Origin: Flammula alnicola | Lineage: Eukaryota; Basidiomycota; Agaricomycetes; Agaricales; Strophariaceae | Assembly: GCA_015499995.1 (NCBI GenBank) | Contig: JADNRV010000039.1 | Span: 1-64,000 of the forward strand | DNA length: 64,000 nucleotides | Direction of reading: 5' to 3' | Part shown: one piece after another, positions 11,249 to 22,925 of the stretch | Layout: each line of letters starts with the position of its first letter | Position numbering within the stretch: position 1 is the first letter of the stretch | Translations under genes and position numbers: made by a program | Notes under the pieces: generated by a model | Databases searched by the model: none | Seen by the model: only the letters and a program-made list of their open reading frames with translations | What the model was told of the DNA's origin: nothing

Positions 11249-11468
11249 AGGCTCGTCGAGCCTTGCATGCGGTAGCCAATCGGAGACGTGTATTTTGTAA
11301 TGTTGTTCCTTATGAGACATAACTGTAAAGTAAGGCTCGTCGAGCCTTATCTCACATGTGTCTATTTGATGCTTGCTCAGTATTTCTCCCACGCTCAATG
11401 TATGTATAGCGAGGATCGACGAGCCTACAAAATGTACATGCATGCGTTCTCTTAGGCTCGTCGATCCT
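11249..11468. repeat. four dispersed copies of the palindromic core
   Basis: Cores related to the 1.2-2.2 kb arrays lie at 11,249-11,263 (AGGCTCGTCGAGCCT), 11,333-11,347 (same), 11,412-11,426 (AGGATCGACGAGCCT) and 11,454-11,468 (AGGCTCGTCGATCCT), spaced 84, 79 and 42 bp. The last one ends directly at the TA that flanks the inverted-repeat element at 11,471. A single half-matching copy, GGATCGTCGATCG, is at 13,201. Confidence 0.75.
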
Positions 11469-11470
11469 TA

Positions 11471-12356
11471 TGACTGCCCAGGTGCACTTTTATTCCCACG
11501 CGCGCTCGCGCGCAAGTTGTGTCTGTGTGTGCACCCGAAGTGACCTCAACTCATGTAAAACTGCAATTTCGTCAGGTTGTCAGCTCATTGGACCTCCCTC
11601 CATATATTTATTAGTTGTCATTTATCACCATTTTTGACAATGGTCAAACACTTTCCCACGGGTGCTACAATCTCTACCGAGAAAGCATTCGGGAGTTCAG
11701 GGGAGAAATTTGAAGGTGATTCTTGTAGCAATAATCTAAATCTCTTACAATTTGAGCTTAGTTACACTTTGAAGGTCATGCACCTCAAATCTAAAAGACT
11801 ACCATTAAGACCTGCTTAAGGTTCAACAAATATTAATATTAACTAAAAAAATAGTTGTGGAAAGGTCTATTCGATGGGCTCAGTTTATTTTCAAGGCTGT
11901 TGTAGGTTGACTAAAGGTTCAGAGATTTTGGATTTGAGTCAGCCTGGACAGTGGAGGCATGCATACACCAAAGTCTGAACGTAAAAATTAATCTGCTATT
12001 AAGAGGTCTTTAATATGAAACTTGTAAGAAATTTAAATTACTGCTATAATAGATTTGACGAAAGGATTGTCGCCTTCAAATTTCTCCATTGAACTCCCAA
12101 ATGCTTTCTCGGTAGAGATTGTAGCACCCGTGGGAAAGTGTTTGACCATTGTCAAAAATGGTTCCGTTCACTTCATTCTGGGTTAACAAATGGTGATAAA
12201 CACTATTTACAACTAATAAATATATGGAGGGAGGTCCAATGAGCCTATAGCCTGACGAAATTGTAGTTTTACATGAGTTGAGGTCACCTCGGGTGCACAC
12301 ACAGACACAACTCTCGCGCGCGTGCGCGTGGGAATAAAAGTGCACCTGGGCAGTCA
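11471..12356. mobile_element. fold-back TIR element (MITE-like), TA target site
   Basis: The left arm starts TGACTGCCCAGGTGCACTTT at 11,471 and its inverted copy ends at 12,356. The arms span about 11,471-11,719 and 12,071-12,356; the right arm has an extra stretch of about 36 bp. TA dinucleotides flank both ends (11,469-11,470 and 12,357-12,358), as in elements moved by Tc1/mariner-like transposases. Both arms include a CG-alternating stretch (CGCGCGCTCGCGCGC). No transposase gene; the 350-bp centre is AT-rich. Confidence 0.8.
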
Positions 12357-12439
12357 TACTACACTCTTCAGTAGACAGCTTATAATATATATTAGAAAAG
12401 AAAACTTGTACTCTAATAGATGCCTGCATACATAACGAT

Positions 12440-14049
12440 ACCTATCGTCACTTTTGAACGGAAAGGGTGCTCGCCACCCATAATCGGGCTCTTCACATCC
12501 TTGTCGTATATCTGCTACAATATGCACATCAGCTCAAAGAGGTATTCCGCGATGCAAAAAAAGACGAACATACGTAGCCATTGACCCCCATACCTGCCTG
12601 TGCCGTCGAACGAGTACCCAGGCCGGAAGCAGTGGCTTGGTCATAGATATCAAATTGCTGGTGACACCGAAGAAGTGGGTTGAATTACTGAAGAAGTATG
12701 AAAATTAAACGAAAGAGGAAGGGGAAAAGAAGTAGCGTAAACGTACGACGATATCTACGTATCATTATTTCCGAGCAGGAGCTCTGCCCGATATCAACGA
12801 ATGCGCTCGTGGCATCCTTGGAGTATACCGCTGCAATACAACGCAACAGTTCAAGGGTTTGCCATCAGGCCAAAATTAACAATTTACCTCGTTCTTTCTA
12901 CATCTTCCTACGCCGCGAAGGGGCACCCCATTTGGAACTAAAGACCAATTTCTTTCACCATGTGCAGCGTATTCCAGCCTCGTTTGGCGGGCTCGAGGGG
13001 GTTTGGATGAAATGTCCTTCAACAGCCAGCTGCCCTTGAAGGAATAAAGGCAGAGAACGGCAAGGCTAGGAGCCTGGAGAGCGTCGGTGGGCATGCAAAG
13101 GGTGAAGAAAAGTCGACGAATGAAGTAGCCACAGTGCTAGGGTAATTCACCACGTCGAATAGGCATCGTTGGGGGCGTAAAGATGGCAGAAAAGATATTC
13201 GGATCGTCGATCGGAACAGTGAACTTGAGGTGATTCCACCTCCAAAGGGCAGATTTCCAGTAGAAAACAACCACATGTCGACGAGAAAGGTGACAACGGT
13301 GTGCCCTAGTCTCAGGTTTTGTTGAGGGCGGAGACTTAGAAGTACTTAGGGGATATCTGATCGTCGTTGTACTAGGCGTCCTACTCACTCCTACTCAATG
13401 CTGTAACTTGCGTCATGTGATTTGTAATCGATTGTTAAATCTCCACGACCTGACTTTTGACAGAAACTTTATCATCTGATGGCGTCCCGTCTCCGCGTCA
13501 TACAACGGTGAAGAACGCATGCACGTACCTCAAACGCCACGGTACACTTTCTTAGATGGCATGGATCCTACAGGATCCTACCACAAGGATGAGATTCACG
13601 TCTTGAAAATACACAGCTAGGTAAGTTCTGTTTGATATACGAGTACACAGATGCTTCGACTAAGGAAACTGTCAACAATTAACGGTGTCCGTGGAGAGGG
13701 AGGGATTACGAGTAAGTGAACTATAGGAGAAACGAGCGGCAAATATTGTCCAGATGAGATTGATATCATAGAGAGAAGGGAGTGTACGGGTAATAAACGT
13801 GGGAAGGATATAAACCAGCCGAGAGAAGGAGCAAGTCATACCATAAAAGCACGAAGATCCCGAGGAAATTAGCAGAATAAAATGGAAAGTAAAATGAGCG
13901 CACTGTGCATGAGGCGTGAAAGCATAGCAAAAGATGAAGAGATCCAAAGAGATTCGAGTGGAAACGAGAATCAAGGAACCCAATAAAAGCAAGGTAAGAA
14001 CCAACAATATGAAAAGAGAAAAGGAAAAGAAACGAGGCTGGCATCAGAG
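12440..14049. other. intergenic region without a supported gene
   Basis: Only short overlapping frames on both strands. A weakly coding-like stretch at 12,698-13,039 (+) and another at 13,019-13,388 (-) have no recognisable domain or consistent splice structure. The part next to 14,050 probably includes the old 3' untranslated region of the aspartic peptidase relic. Confidence 0.5.
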
Positions 14050-16250
14050 TCACAGCGGGGGCGGGTTTTGCGATAGCGATTGCGATTGCAGCTGCAGTGG
14101 ATCTTGCGGTGGGCTACTCATCGACACCGTAGGCAAGTGGAACGAACCACCAGGAACAGGGCTAAACGCCCCGCTGTCGCGTCCGCCACCAACACCAGCG
14201 TGGACCGCGGTGCCTGCACTACTCAGGCTCATCAAGTTAACGCGGTGGAAAGGCACCGAGTCGATGCTTCCGCGGAATAGAGGCGCCCCTCCGAACTTGC
14301 TCATCCGCGAGGCGGTACCGACACCGGCCATGCTCGTTCCAGTCATGAGGCCGAACTCGCCTAGGTCGTCAGCATGGTGTGCCTGCGGTGGGTGTTGGGG
14401 TTCCTGATCGAGGCTGAAGAGTCGGGCGTGATGCGAGGGCTGCGCAGAGAATCGGCTAGGGCTGTGGTCGTCGTCGGATTGCTCTTCATATCGCTGAACA
14501 GGCAGCAGCGGGATATCGACACTGGCCATATTTTTGTGAGGACGCAGAGCGGGTTTTGGGTCGCTGTAATTGCGATGCTGACGGAACGCCGCTTGCTCGG
14601 GGGATGATGGTGGCGTTATGCGGTCCTGGTCCGCCACCAGAGGTACTTCTGGACCAGGATGTTCGTCACGAGTTACACCTGCACCTTTCTGCCTCTGCCC
14701 ACCGCCCACCAGGGTATCGTCGCCCCATACCAGTCCAGTCTGCGGATCCCAAACTCCTTCGTCATTTGCAACACCCGACGCCCGAGACCTAACGAGACCA
14801 AATTCGTCTTTGTATCCATCGGCACCGCCCTCTCCCTTGCCTGTATCGTAGCCCACGTTGAGGGTCCTGTCACTGTCCATTGTGCCGTCCGAGAGGCCTC
14901 TCTTCTCTTCCTCAGAAATGCATTGAACCGCATCTCCCTGAGCTGGTCCTCCTTCAGCACACCATCGACGGCAGGAACAAGCCCAGCACTGGACCTCCGC
15001 GCCAAATGATACGCCGCCTTCTTATCCATCGCAGCGCTGTCATCATCCACGGCTGCATTGCGGAACTTCCGCCGGAAGAGGAACCACCTGACCGCAAACA
15101 GCCCACAACACAGTGCAAAGAACGACAGGAGGCCGATGAGGACGACGATACCGACCGAGAGCTTCTTCCCCCCACATCCACCGTCCTCATGCTCCCACTG
15201 CTGCCTGTATTCGGCGTCGGCGTCGCCGACGAAATTGGCTTGTTCAGCACGCGCATGGTATTAAACTCCTGCAGCGCCTTCGTCGGGTTCATGAGCGGCA
15301 GCACGTCGAGGCGCGGGCGGATCGTCTGCGACAGCCCGCCGTCCGTCTGGTTGGCGGGGTCGAAGACGGGGAGGGAGCCATCCGGGTTGGGCAGTGTGTA
15401 CGCCATGACGGTGTAAATGTTGCGCAAGAACGGCACGCTGAGGATCATGTCCCCGATCGATGACGCCGGGTTCGTGAGCTGGGCGTCGGCGGGCTGGATG
15501 AGCCCGATGCAGTACTGGGCTTGATTCTCTGTTGGGGGTGCAGAGGCGTTTTGGGCCGGGCATCGAGGGTGATGGTCATGTTGGGGGTGTCGTGCAGGGG
15601 ACGTAGTCTATGTGTAACCTGTCAGAACAGGGGGGGGAAAGGTAGGAGATATAGCGGACATACATGTGCCATCACTCGCAGGTGTAACACCCAGTGCCCC
15701 ATAAATCGCATTGGTAATCGACGACGTCGTCAACATGAGCGGCACACCTGCGTCTAGCACCGCGCTGGGGAACACGGCCCCCGTACTCGACTTCCCAATC
15801 GCGATCGGTTGTAGCGCTCGCCTTCCAGAACAACGTACCCGAGCGCTCGCTCACGAGCGGCGCGTATTGAATAAGGCTCGGATCAGGCACTAGGGCCGCA
15901 GGGTGCCGCCCTATACCCAACACCACTGGGGTCCGTGTCCCAAGCCTCCTTCTCCAGCACCTCCATTACCACTGCCATCGGTACCACCTCCACCCAGAGC
16001 AGCCCCAGCCGCCGTTGCCCGTCCGAGAGACGCAGAGTGTTGCGAAGCAGGCGACTTGCCTGGAGATTGGGACACAGTAAGCTTATTCGAAGACGCAGGC
16101 GGCTGAGGAGACGACGTCGGTGTGAAGAACAACGAAGACGACGATGTCGTAGGCGAGAGCGTGTCGAAGTTGTTAAGCGCCATGCCGAGCGAACGAGGGG
16201 TCTTCGATGTGTCCGCAGGTGCCGATTTCTCAGCAGCACCAGAGACAGAT
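14050..16250 (-). pseudogene. membrane-anchored aspartic peptidase (A1 family) relic
   Basis: Successive minus-strand segments read like the C-terminal two thirds of a pepsin-fold peptidase: VLGIGRHPAALVPDPSL with TLFWKAS (near 15,900-15,820), AIGKSSTGAVFPSAVLD (near 15,800-15,755), YVPCTTPPNMTITLDA (near 15,600), CIGLIQPADAQL with MILSVPFLRNIYTVMAY (15,520-15,405), a single membrane helix (VGIVVLIGLLSFFALCCGLF, near 15,150-15,095) and a cytoplasmic tail to 14,050. The reading frame changes at least four times: after TLFWKASATT, in LHPQ, at a six-G run near 15,170, and near 14,900. The second catalytic motif reads DAG instead of the usual DTG/DSG. No first catalytic DTGS was found; upstream there is only a Ser/Ala-rich stretch. 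A decayed, 5'-truncated gene fits best; homopolymer sequencing errors could explain some shifts but not the missing parts. Confidence 0.7.
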
Positions 16251-16731
16251 ACTGACGCTGACGCGGCCTGCCCAATCGGGTCTCAAAGTCGATACTTTAA
16301 CCCTGACAGATGGAACGTAACTCAGCACGCGTGATATGAAAGCCACGATAACATAGGACGTACCGTCTCATCCTCTTAAACTGATCACCTGCTGGCGCTA
16401 ACAACATGCGCATCCCATGCGGCTATGTTCTGAGGACGATCAACAAGGCAAGCACCTTCCTTCTCCATGATGCCAATGGCGGCGGATTTCAAAATTGGGA
16501 CTGAGTCCTACCCCACACTAACTCACCGTCAGCGGAAGCACAGCTGGGAGGTGGAGCGCGCTAGTGCAGGGTGCTCGGGTGTCGATAAGCGGGGTGGATA
16601 GGTCAGCCAGCTCAGTCTTCGCCGTACGGTACACTGCACCGGGGCTGTGGGCAGTAGAGCTGGCGCCTCCGCTTGAGTCGGCTGTTTGGGGTGGGTGTTG
16701 GGGTGTGGGCGTGGGGGCAAAGAGAGAAAGA

Positions 16732-16749
16732 GATATATATATATATATG
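16732..16749. repeat. TA dinucleotide repeat
   Basis: An uninterrupted TATATA tract inside non-coding sequence between the hydantoinase and aspartic peptidase relics. Confidence 0.8.
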
Positions 16750-16974
16750 TGCCACGAACATATTTCCCACGCATGCTCACGGTGGGGAAAATTTACCATC
16801 ATGATCTTGGCAATCTGGGAGCGCCCAGGAAGTTCCGAATTTCGAAGCTTGTCGGGCTGGTCCCCACCACCGTTTCAATCCCCTGCAGATCGATCCATCA
16901 AGAGTGTACAGTGTATCATAAAATAGTCTTTCTTCTATATATTTTCTTTTTATACGTTGGTTTGTCAGGGTAAT

Positions 16975-18935
16975 GGGTCGCCGATAGTCGCGCCACCTGC
17001 AACCGCATTCGCACTCGCACCTGCACGAGCGGTGATACCCGTAGCCGTCAGCTGCGAGCCTCCAAAAACGAGGCCGTCTCTGGTCAGCTACAATGATCAT
17101 GGCTGCATTATTCGTTTGTGGCTTGGATAGGGGAAGAGCACGTACGTGATGGCCGACCGAATCCGGGCCGACAGTCACCCTCCCATTTTCCAAGACACTC
17201 ACTCTCGACCCTCCACCCGATCCGATAGAGTGCACATCGGACATCGTGAAAGTATGAAAGAGAGCAAAGTCAGAACTCTCAGGCGCTCCAGAAGGCTGTA
17301 GACGACGGCCATTTATGTGTAAACACGTACTTTGTCCGTACGCCAGCGACTTCATGATCACAATCAGAAAACCACACCACGCGATAATAGTTCTAAAAAC
17401 ACACCTTCGATAAAAGCAGCAGCCTGCCTTGGAAACCCGCTCGGCAGTAACACGCCCACGTCCGTCGTCGTCCCCCCAACATCGACCACGATCATACTTT
17501 GGCTTCGTTTTCTTTCCGCCCCTCCATTGAACCCATCAGACCCATCTATATGCGAGTTCTTCAAATCCAAGCCGGCGAGATACGACGCCCTGCGCATCGA
17601 ATTGGTAGCGCCGGAGGAAAAAGTCTTGATAGGCAACCGGGCGGCGCGAGCTGCTGTTGTTAGGGTGCCGTCGTTCTAGATAAATATGCGGCGTAGTGAG
17701 AAGAGGATGGGTCAAGGATAAACAGACAAACAAGAGAAGAAATCGAGGAGCAGCGAGGCAATCCGCATACATACCTGGGTTAAGTACAAAGGACACTTCA
17801 ACCCCAGCCTCTTCATCGCGCGTCTATACCCCCGGATGGTGCGCTGTGCGAAGCTCATGATGGAGGCGTTGGGTATCGAAGCGTTCTCGCGCTCGACGAA
17901 GCCGACGTGGCCGACTATGTTTCATTTCGACCATCAGCCCATGCCGAGGAAGGTGGTACGAATGTAACGGACCATCACAAGAACATATGATATTCACACC
18001 ATCGCCCAGCTCACGCCTTAAGATATCGCGCGCTTTGTACTCGTGTTTGCCTTCTACATCGAGAGGGGAATCTTCATAGACGTTAGTGTATGTAGTTATG
18101 GATGAAAGCGGAATGAAACGCACAAACGCCTACGAGGACGACATTCGTTAGACCCTTCTCCCTAATGATCTTGGCTTGCTCGAGGACTTCCGTCTCTTGG
18201 ACATCGTTTATCGTTCGGCCGTCACTAATTGAATGCGAGGTTAACGCAAGAAGAAAGGGTAAGGGTTGGGAGAGGTGGATGTAAGGACTTACATCTGCAA
18301 CCCGCCATGAATGATCGCGGTATGACCATTCAGAATGTCCTTGAGGTCTTGTGGCAAGTCGATGGACTAAATACGGAACATATACGACATGAGTGGGAGG
18401 AGGCTTCGATGAAGCGAAAATGTGGGTCAAAGCCATACCGAAGGACATTCTGTGGTATACGGAGCTGCGAGTCGAATAACTGCAACCTTTGCCAGTCAAG
18501 CAGAGTCAAGTTGGACAACCGCGTTGATGAAACGCTAACCCAAGCCCGAGCCATTACTTAGCCCTCAGAAGATAAGCCATGCAATAGACACGCACCGTAG
18601 TCCCAATCGTCAACCCCAATATCCGCTCACTCCCAGGATCCACACCCGATGCTTCAAGCACTTTCTTAACCGCCAACTCGATGCCCGTCGTGATATCCGG
18701 CGTCGTTGCATGTTTGAACGATGCTACCACTCCTCGGGTGGATGGGTCGTTGCTTTTCGTGATGTCGATAATGACCCCATCTGTATTGGTTCCTGATAGA
18801 GAAAGGGATGAGATTGAGTGACTTGGGTAGATGGCCAAAAGCCATGGAAATACATGTGGGCAGGCGAATGTACATACCTCCGACGCCAACACCTATTCGG
18901 TACTTGCTTCCAGATGGTATGGATAAAAGACAAAA
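16975..18935 (-). pseudogene. hydantoinase/oxoprolinase-family gene, truncated and interrupted
   Basis: The segments follow the order of N-methylhydantoinase A/acetone carboxylase-like proteins, ATP-dependent enzymes with an actin-like fold: YRIGVGVGG (18,930-18,892), TNTDGVIIDIT with SERILGLTIGTT (to about 18,590), FINAVVQLDSA, DLPQDLKDILNGHTAIIHGG, DGRTINDVQETEVLEQAKII, DVEGKHEYKARDILRREL, GHVGFVERENASI, MIVVDVGGTTTDVGVLLPSG (near 17,500), MSDVHSIGSGGGSRV (near 17,240) and LTRDGLVFGGSQLTATGI (near 17,080). Lesions: TGA at 18,498-18,496 where family members have Arg (CGA); no usable start codon in frame before the first segment; no clear acceptor before MSDVHSIG; and the protein stops right after GDP at about 16,975, well short of the family length. 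The sequence then runs into an unrelated relic. Confidence 0.75.
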
Positions 18936-19519
18936 GGATGGAAGAGCCTAATCGCAGGAACAGCAATCAAGATAACAGTCATCATCCAATAACGATTCCG
19001 ATAGCCACAATTCAGAACCGAGAGTCCGAGCCGCTCTCACTGTCAGCCGATATTTTAGGAATGTGGAAGAATCGACATCAACAGCGTTAAGTTAAGAGAA
19101 TAAATTACATAAGGATCCGCTCAGGGCCCACCCCAATCACACAACATTCCAAGCTAACAAACCTTGCATAATGTCATCACCATTTTTTGCGAGCGCTGAG
19201 GGCTGGGACAAACAGATACGATGTGTGTGGGCCGTAAATTCACATTCGCACGAAAACGCTTACAGTGTTAGTAGTAGTACTACTACTATTACACAGCTTT
19301 CGGGCGCTGGCGTGAGTTCAAAATCATAGCACTTGCTAGTCCTCCCACCATCTTGTTACTTGCGACCTCTACGGATCCAACAAAATCATTCAAGGGCATA
19401 CACAGATAGCCTTTCTACCCGATGTTCTCGCGAAGTAACCTCAACGTCCTCGGGGGTTCATTCACTCAGGTCACCGAATTGCATAGCGGCCCTGCAGGTG
19501 CGAAACAGTTACGTCAGAT

Positions 19520-20300
19520 CTAGCTCCCAGCCACTGAACTGATTGCGTGATACGAACAGCGTTTGAACGCCTGCAACAAGCAACTGCACCTGGAGCCTTT
19601 CATAACTCCAGCGAACGTTTCGATCCCCCTAGCCGTCAAATACTGTTTCTTGCCTAGCCCCACCCCGCGCTCGCCTGTACCTGCCGAATCCCGATCCATC
19701 AACGCTAAAGTTAGCAGAGATGTATGACGAAAAAAAGAAATCCCTCACAAGTCCCATCCAGAGCGATCGCACGGTGTACTATCCTGCTCGCGGCCTTGAG
19801 TGCGATCTCGAGCTCCTCGTCCATTTTGAATAAGAGCAGGGCGTGAAAGTTGTTGCCACTGGCATCTCCAACGTGCCCTACTATCGTAGACACCAGGCCG
19901 ACTTGGTCGAGGTCCTTCTTCGTATGTTATTAGTTCGGGCAGTTTCGACACCCGCACGCTGGAGGCATTTTTAGAATATATTTCGGTCGAAAATCAGGAC
20001 TTATCGCATACCAGACGTCGTCGTCATCCCACGGCCGCCCTCAACCAAAGGGATGGTAACTGTAAGCAAAGGTTTCCGAAGCGTCGAACTCGAGCGACAC
20101 TTCTGAGGGGAGTACAATGAGGGGACTGTACCTTCTGTCTCAATCCCCAAAGTACCTTCAGCCCCAACGAATAGCTTCGTCACGTCAAATCCAGCTGCCG
20201 ATTTGCGCGATATCCGCCGCGTTTTGATAACTTCTCCGGAAGGTAGGACTACAGTCTGGCAGCAGAATGACGTTCATAAGGACGGGATGCGAAACATAGA
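19520..20300 (-). pseudogene. D-lactate dehydrogenase (FAD-linked oxidase) 3' remnant
   Basis: Pieces of a mitochondrial-type D-lactate dehydrogenase are in order: [33 protein letters not shown] (20,270-20,140), TIVGHVGDASGNNFHALLLF with MDEELEIALKAASRIVHRAI (19,895-19,760) and GVGLGKKQYLTARGIETFAGVMK (19,680-19,590). GHVGD...FHALLLF contains the usual metal/substrate-contact region but has four extra residues (ASGN) in the middle. The FAD-binding N-terminal half was not found, and the region between about 20,130 and 19,960 no longer reads through. It appears to be a partial, decayed copy. Confidence 0.7.
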
Positions 20301-20389
20301 GTAGATATCGAGACATACTGCATTCAAAAACCATTTGCTTTTCGCCATGCCATATCGAACCGCTTTCGCTGAATAACGGAAAAGAACAC

Positions 20390-21742
20390 AATGTTAGGGG
20401 AGAACATCGAACAGAACGGCTAATGACTCACTTCCAGAACATCCTGTACTCGGGTAACGGTAACGACTCCTCAGGAATGGAGAGATGCGACTCTCGAGGG
20501 TGAGGTCATGGTCGTGACGGTGGTCGCCGACGACACTGGCGTTGTTAAGCATCTCGCGGAGTAGGGCGAGCTGGCGGTGGTTGCGATCATGCCAGTCCGC
20601 TGCAGTCAACGTGGGTGGTGTTATCGGTGGCAATGAAGATTTTTTGAGCAAATAGAGACCTCGTAGTTTCGGGCTTCAGGATCAGAGGTTGAAACAAAGT
20701 AGCAGCAAGTAGTGAGAGCAGAACGGTGTAATTTCTGGAAGAAGAGCACAGCCGGCCATTCGATGTTTGGGATCCCTTTCGCGATAGTTTGAGGTGGGTG
20801 CTGGCGGCGGGCTAGATGGCCGGCTGGACGCGATAAAGCTAGTAGCCTTCATCTCTAAGGCTTTCAACCAGGTCTTCTCTCTGCTTCTTTGCGTATGCGC
20901 ATGCAGATTCGGAGATGGGGGCGTTGTAGTCAAGCAGGGCGAGGGGGTGCGGGCAGTTGAATTATCCCACGCGCAGGAGAATTTATGAGGAGAGGACGAT
21001 GGATGGCATCGATGAGAAGTTGCATTTGCGGTAGGTGCCTGCGACGTGAACGTGAGCGGCATGTATAGGGATGCGGCAGGAGTTGGACGACCAGTGTTAC
21101 AAGTAGTGATTTCGCACGGTTTCCTGCAATCGATCGAGTAAGAATTGATTAAAGGATGAAACGAGAAAACGAAGACGTACAGTTCTCGAGACAGCAGCAC
21201 ATACCCACCTCTCCTCTCCATAGCGCCGGTGGTCGGAGGGCTCACATCTTCGAAGCCCGTAAGTTACAGCCTCGCTTCACTATGAACAATTCCTAGTTTG
21301 ACCGGAAATAATTCTTTTTTCCCGGTCTCGCGGGGATCTGACAGGGAAAAGTCGTTTCTGGTAAAATTTCCCCGTCTTCAGACTGGTAAATATTTTCCTG
21401 GTTCCACAGGATTTCTTTTCTCACTTGCCAGATTTATACTACTTAAATTTACCAAATATTTATCTCGAAGCTTGTCCGTTGCAGTTTCTATGCCAATTCC
21501 AGACTTTCACATGTGTATTCTAACCCTTATCCAACAAAAAGAACCATAGTAAGCTTGTAATAAGCTCAAATCAAGGAGTAATTCTTTTTTCCCGGTCTGG
21601 TACCCGCGGCTCGATACTGGTGCTGGTAGCAGATTGCGGATACCAGATTGCAAATGATTATGTAATATTTCACGTGCACGGTTTTGGATAATCCGCATTT
21701 TGGAATTAACGTGTTTCAACGTCGACGAGCATCCCTTTCTTA
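20390..21742. other. no gene supported; short direct repeat
   Basis: An open minus frame (20,682-21,245) is Ser/Pro/Thr-rich and not recognised. TAATTCTTTTTTCCCGGTCT occurs twice, at about 21,309 and 21,579, spaced 270 bp; this may mark the ends of a small element. Nothing else stands out. Confidence 0.45.
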
Positions 21743-22827
21743 CACACCGGCGGTTCCAACATTAAAAGCTCCTTTTGACGTGTATAAAGTACGTTGTCAA
21801 AGATTTTAAGTATTAGTTACCATATTGAATATTTCAGCATTTAAAATCTTTTATTAAGTCTTAAAGATTCTCGTATTTTAAATCTTGAATAAGATATAAA
21901 GCTCCTTTCCACGGTAACAAATATTTTAACTCGAAATTTATTTAAAACGTTCCACCATATTTAAAAATTTAATTTAGTAAGAAATACTTTTAGTACTTAA
22001 AATAAAAATAAATCAAAATAGCGTGGTTACCATTTTAAATATTGAGCACAATCTAAAATTTACACATATTTAAAATATAAAAGAACATTTAAAATTATCA
22101 AAGATGTTATTCAAGATTTCAAGTAGAAAAAAATCCTCGATTAATCGCCCACTCATCGCCCACTCATTGCCCACTTGTCGCCGACTTTCTGGGCACATAA
22201 TGCATGCCCGGTGAAAAAGCAAACGTGCACAACCCAGCCTTGAGAATCCTTGATAATTTAATATTTAATCCTACAGACCAAGTGAGCAAGTTTCCCTCGT
22301 ACTTATTCAGGAGATGCGGCTTACTAACTAAGAAACTTGAATCCACCCACTAATTTCGGCGGGACGGCGAGCCGTCGCACGCATAACGGGCGCTAGGCAG
22401 GTAATGAGTGGGCGATGAGTGGGCAATTAATCGAGGATTTTTTTATACTTTAAATGCTGGATACCGTGTAAGATTTTTTAAAATGTTACTTAATATTTGA
22501 AGTATAAAGACTTCTAAGACGTTGTCACATATTCATTATATAAAGCAACGTATCGGAATTTTTAATACTTAAAATTTAAGATATTCCCGATTGTTATCCT
22601 AGTCTTAAAATACTTGACTTCGTATAAAGCACCTTTCAATGTAATCAAAGATTTTAAATCTAAGATATCCCTACATGGTGTTGAGTATTTAAAATAGAAT
22701 AATTTCTTGTACATTATTCGACATTTTAAATACGAAATAAGATTGTAGAATTTCCTACACTTAAAATCCTTGATAACGTACTTGATACACATCAAAAGGA
22801 GCTTTTAATGTTGGAACCACCGGTGTG
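21743..22827. mobile_element. AT-rich TIR element with TTA target duplication
   Basis: Inverted ends start CACACCGGCGGTTCCAACAT at 21,743 and mirror at 22,827. The similarity extends about 70 bp inward with a few mismatches. TTA flanks both ends (21,740-21,742 and 22,828-22,830), the target duplication typical of PIF/Harbinger-type elements. The 1,085-bp body has no gene, is very AT-rich, has many AAAGATTTTAAG-like internal repeats, and holds a second element at 22,127-22,444. The termini do not look like canonical Harbinger ends, so the superfamily is open. Confidence 0.75.
22127..22444. mobile_element. 318-bp MITE nested in the AT-rich element
   Basis: Terminal inverted repeats of about 42 bp (AAAAAAATCCTCGATTAATC inward, then tandem CGCCCACTCAT motifs) lie at 22,127-22,168 and 22,403-22,444 with one mismatch. 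No coding capacity. A target duplication is not clear. Confidence 0.75.
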
Positions 22828-22925
22828 TTAACGTTCAACCTTCTTCTCGTTTTGAACACTCGCACTGTACTGTTAAGCTCGAAAACACACTCCAGGGACA
22901 CCAGATTTCAGAAGATCACGTCACA

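Noticed and set aside
11471..12356. Solo LTR or LTR retrotransposon remnant
   Set aside because: The two long arms are inverted, not direct, and are flanked by TA rather than a 4-6 bp duplication.
15170..15180. Intron explaining the frame change in the aspartic peptidase
   Set aside because: The shift occurs within a few bases at a six-G run, too short for an intron; a one-base change or sequencing error fits better.
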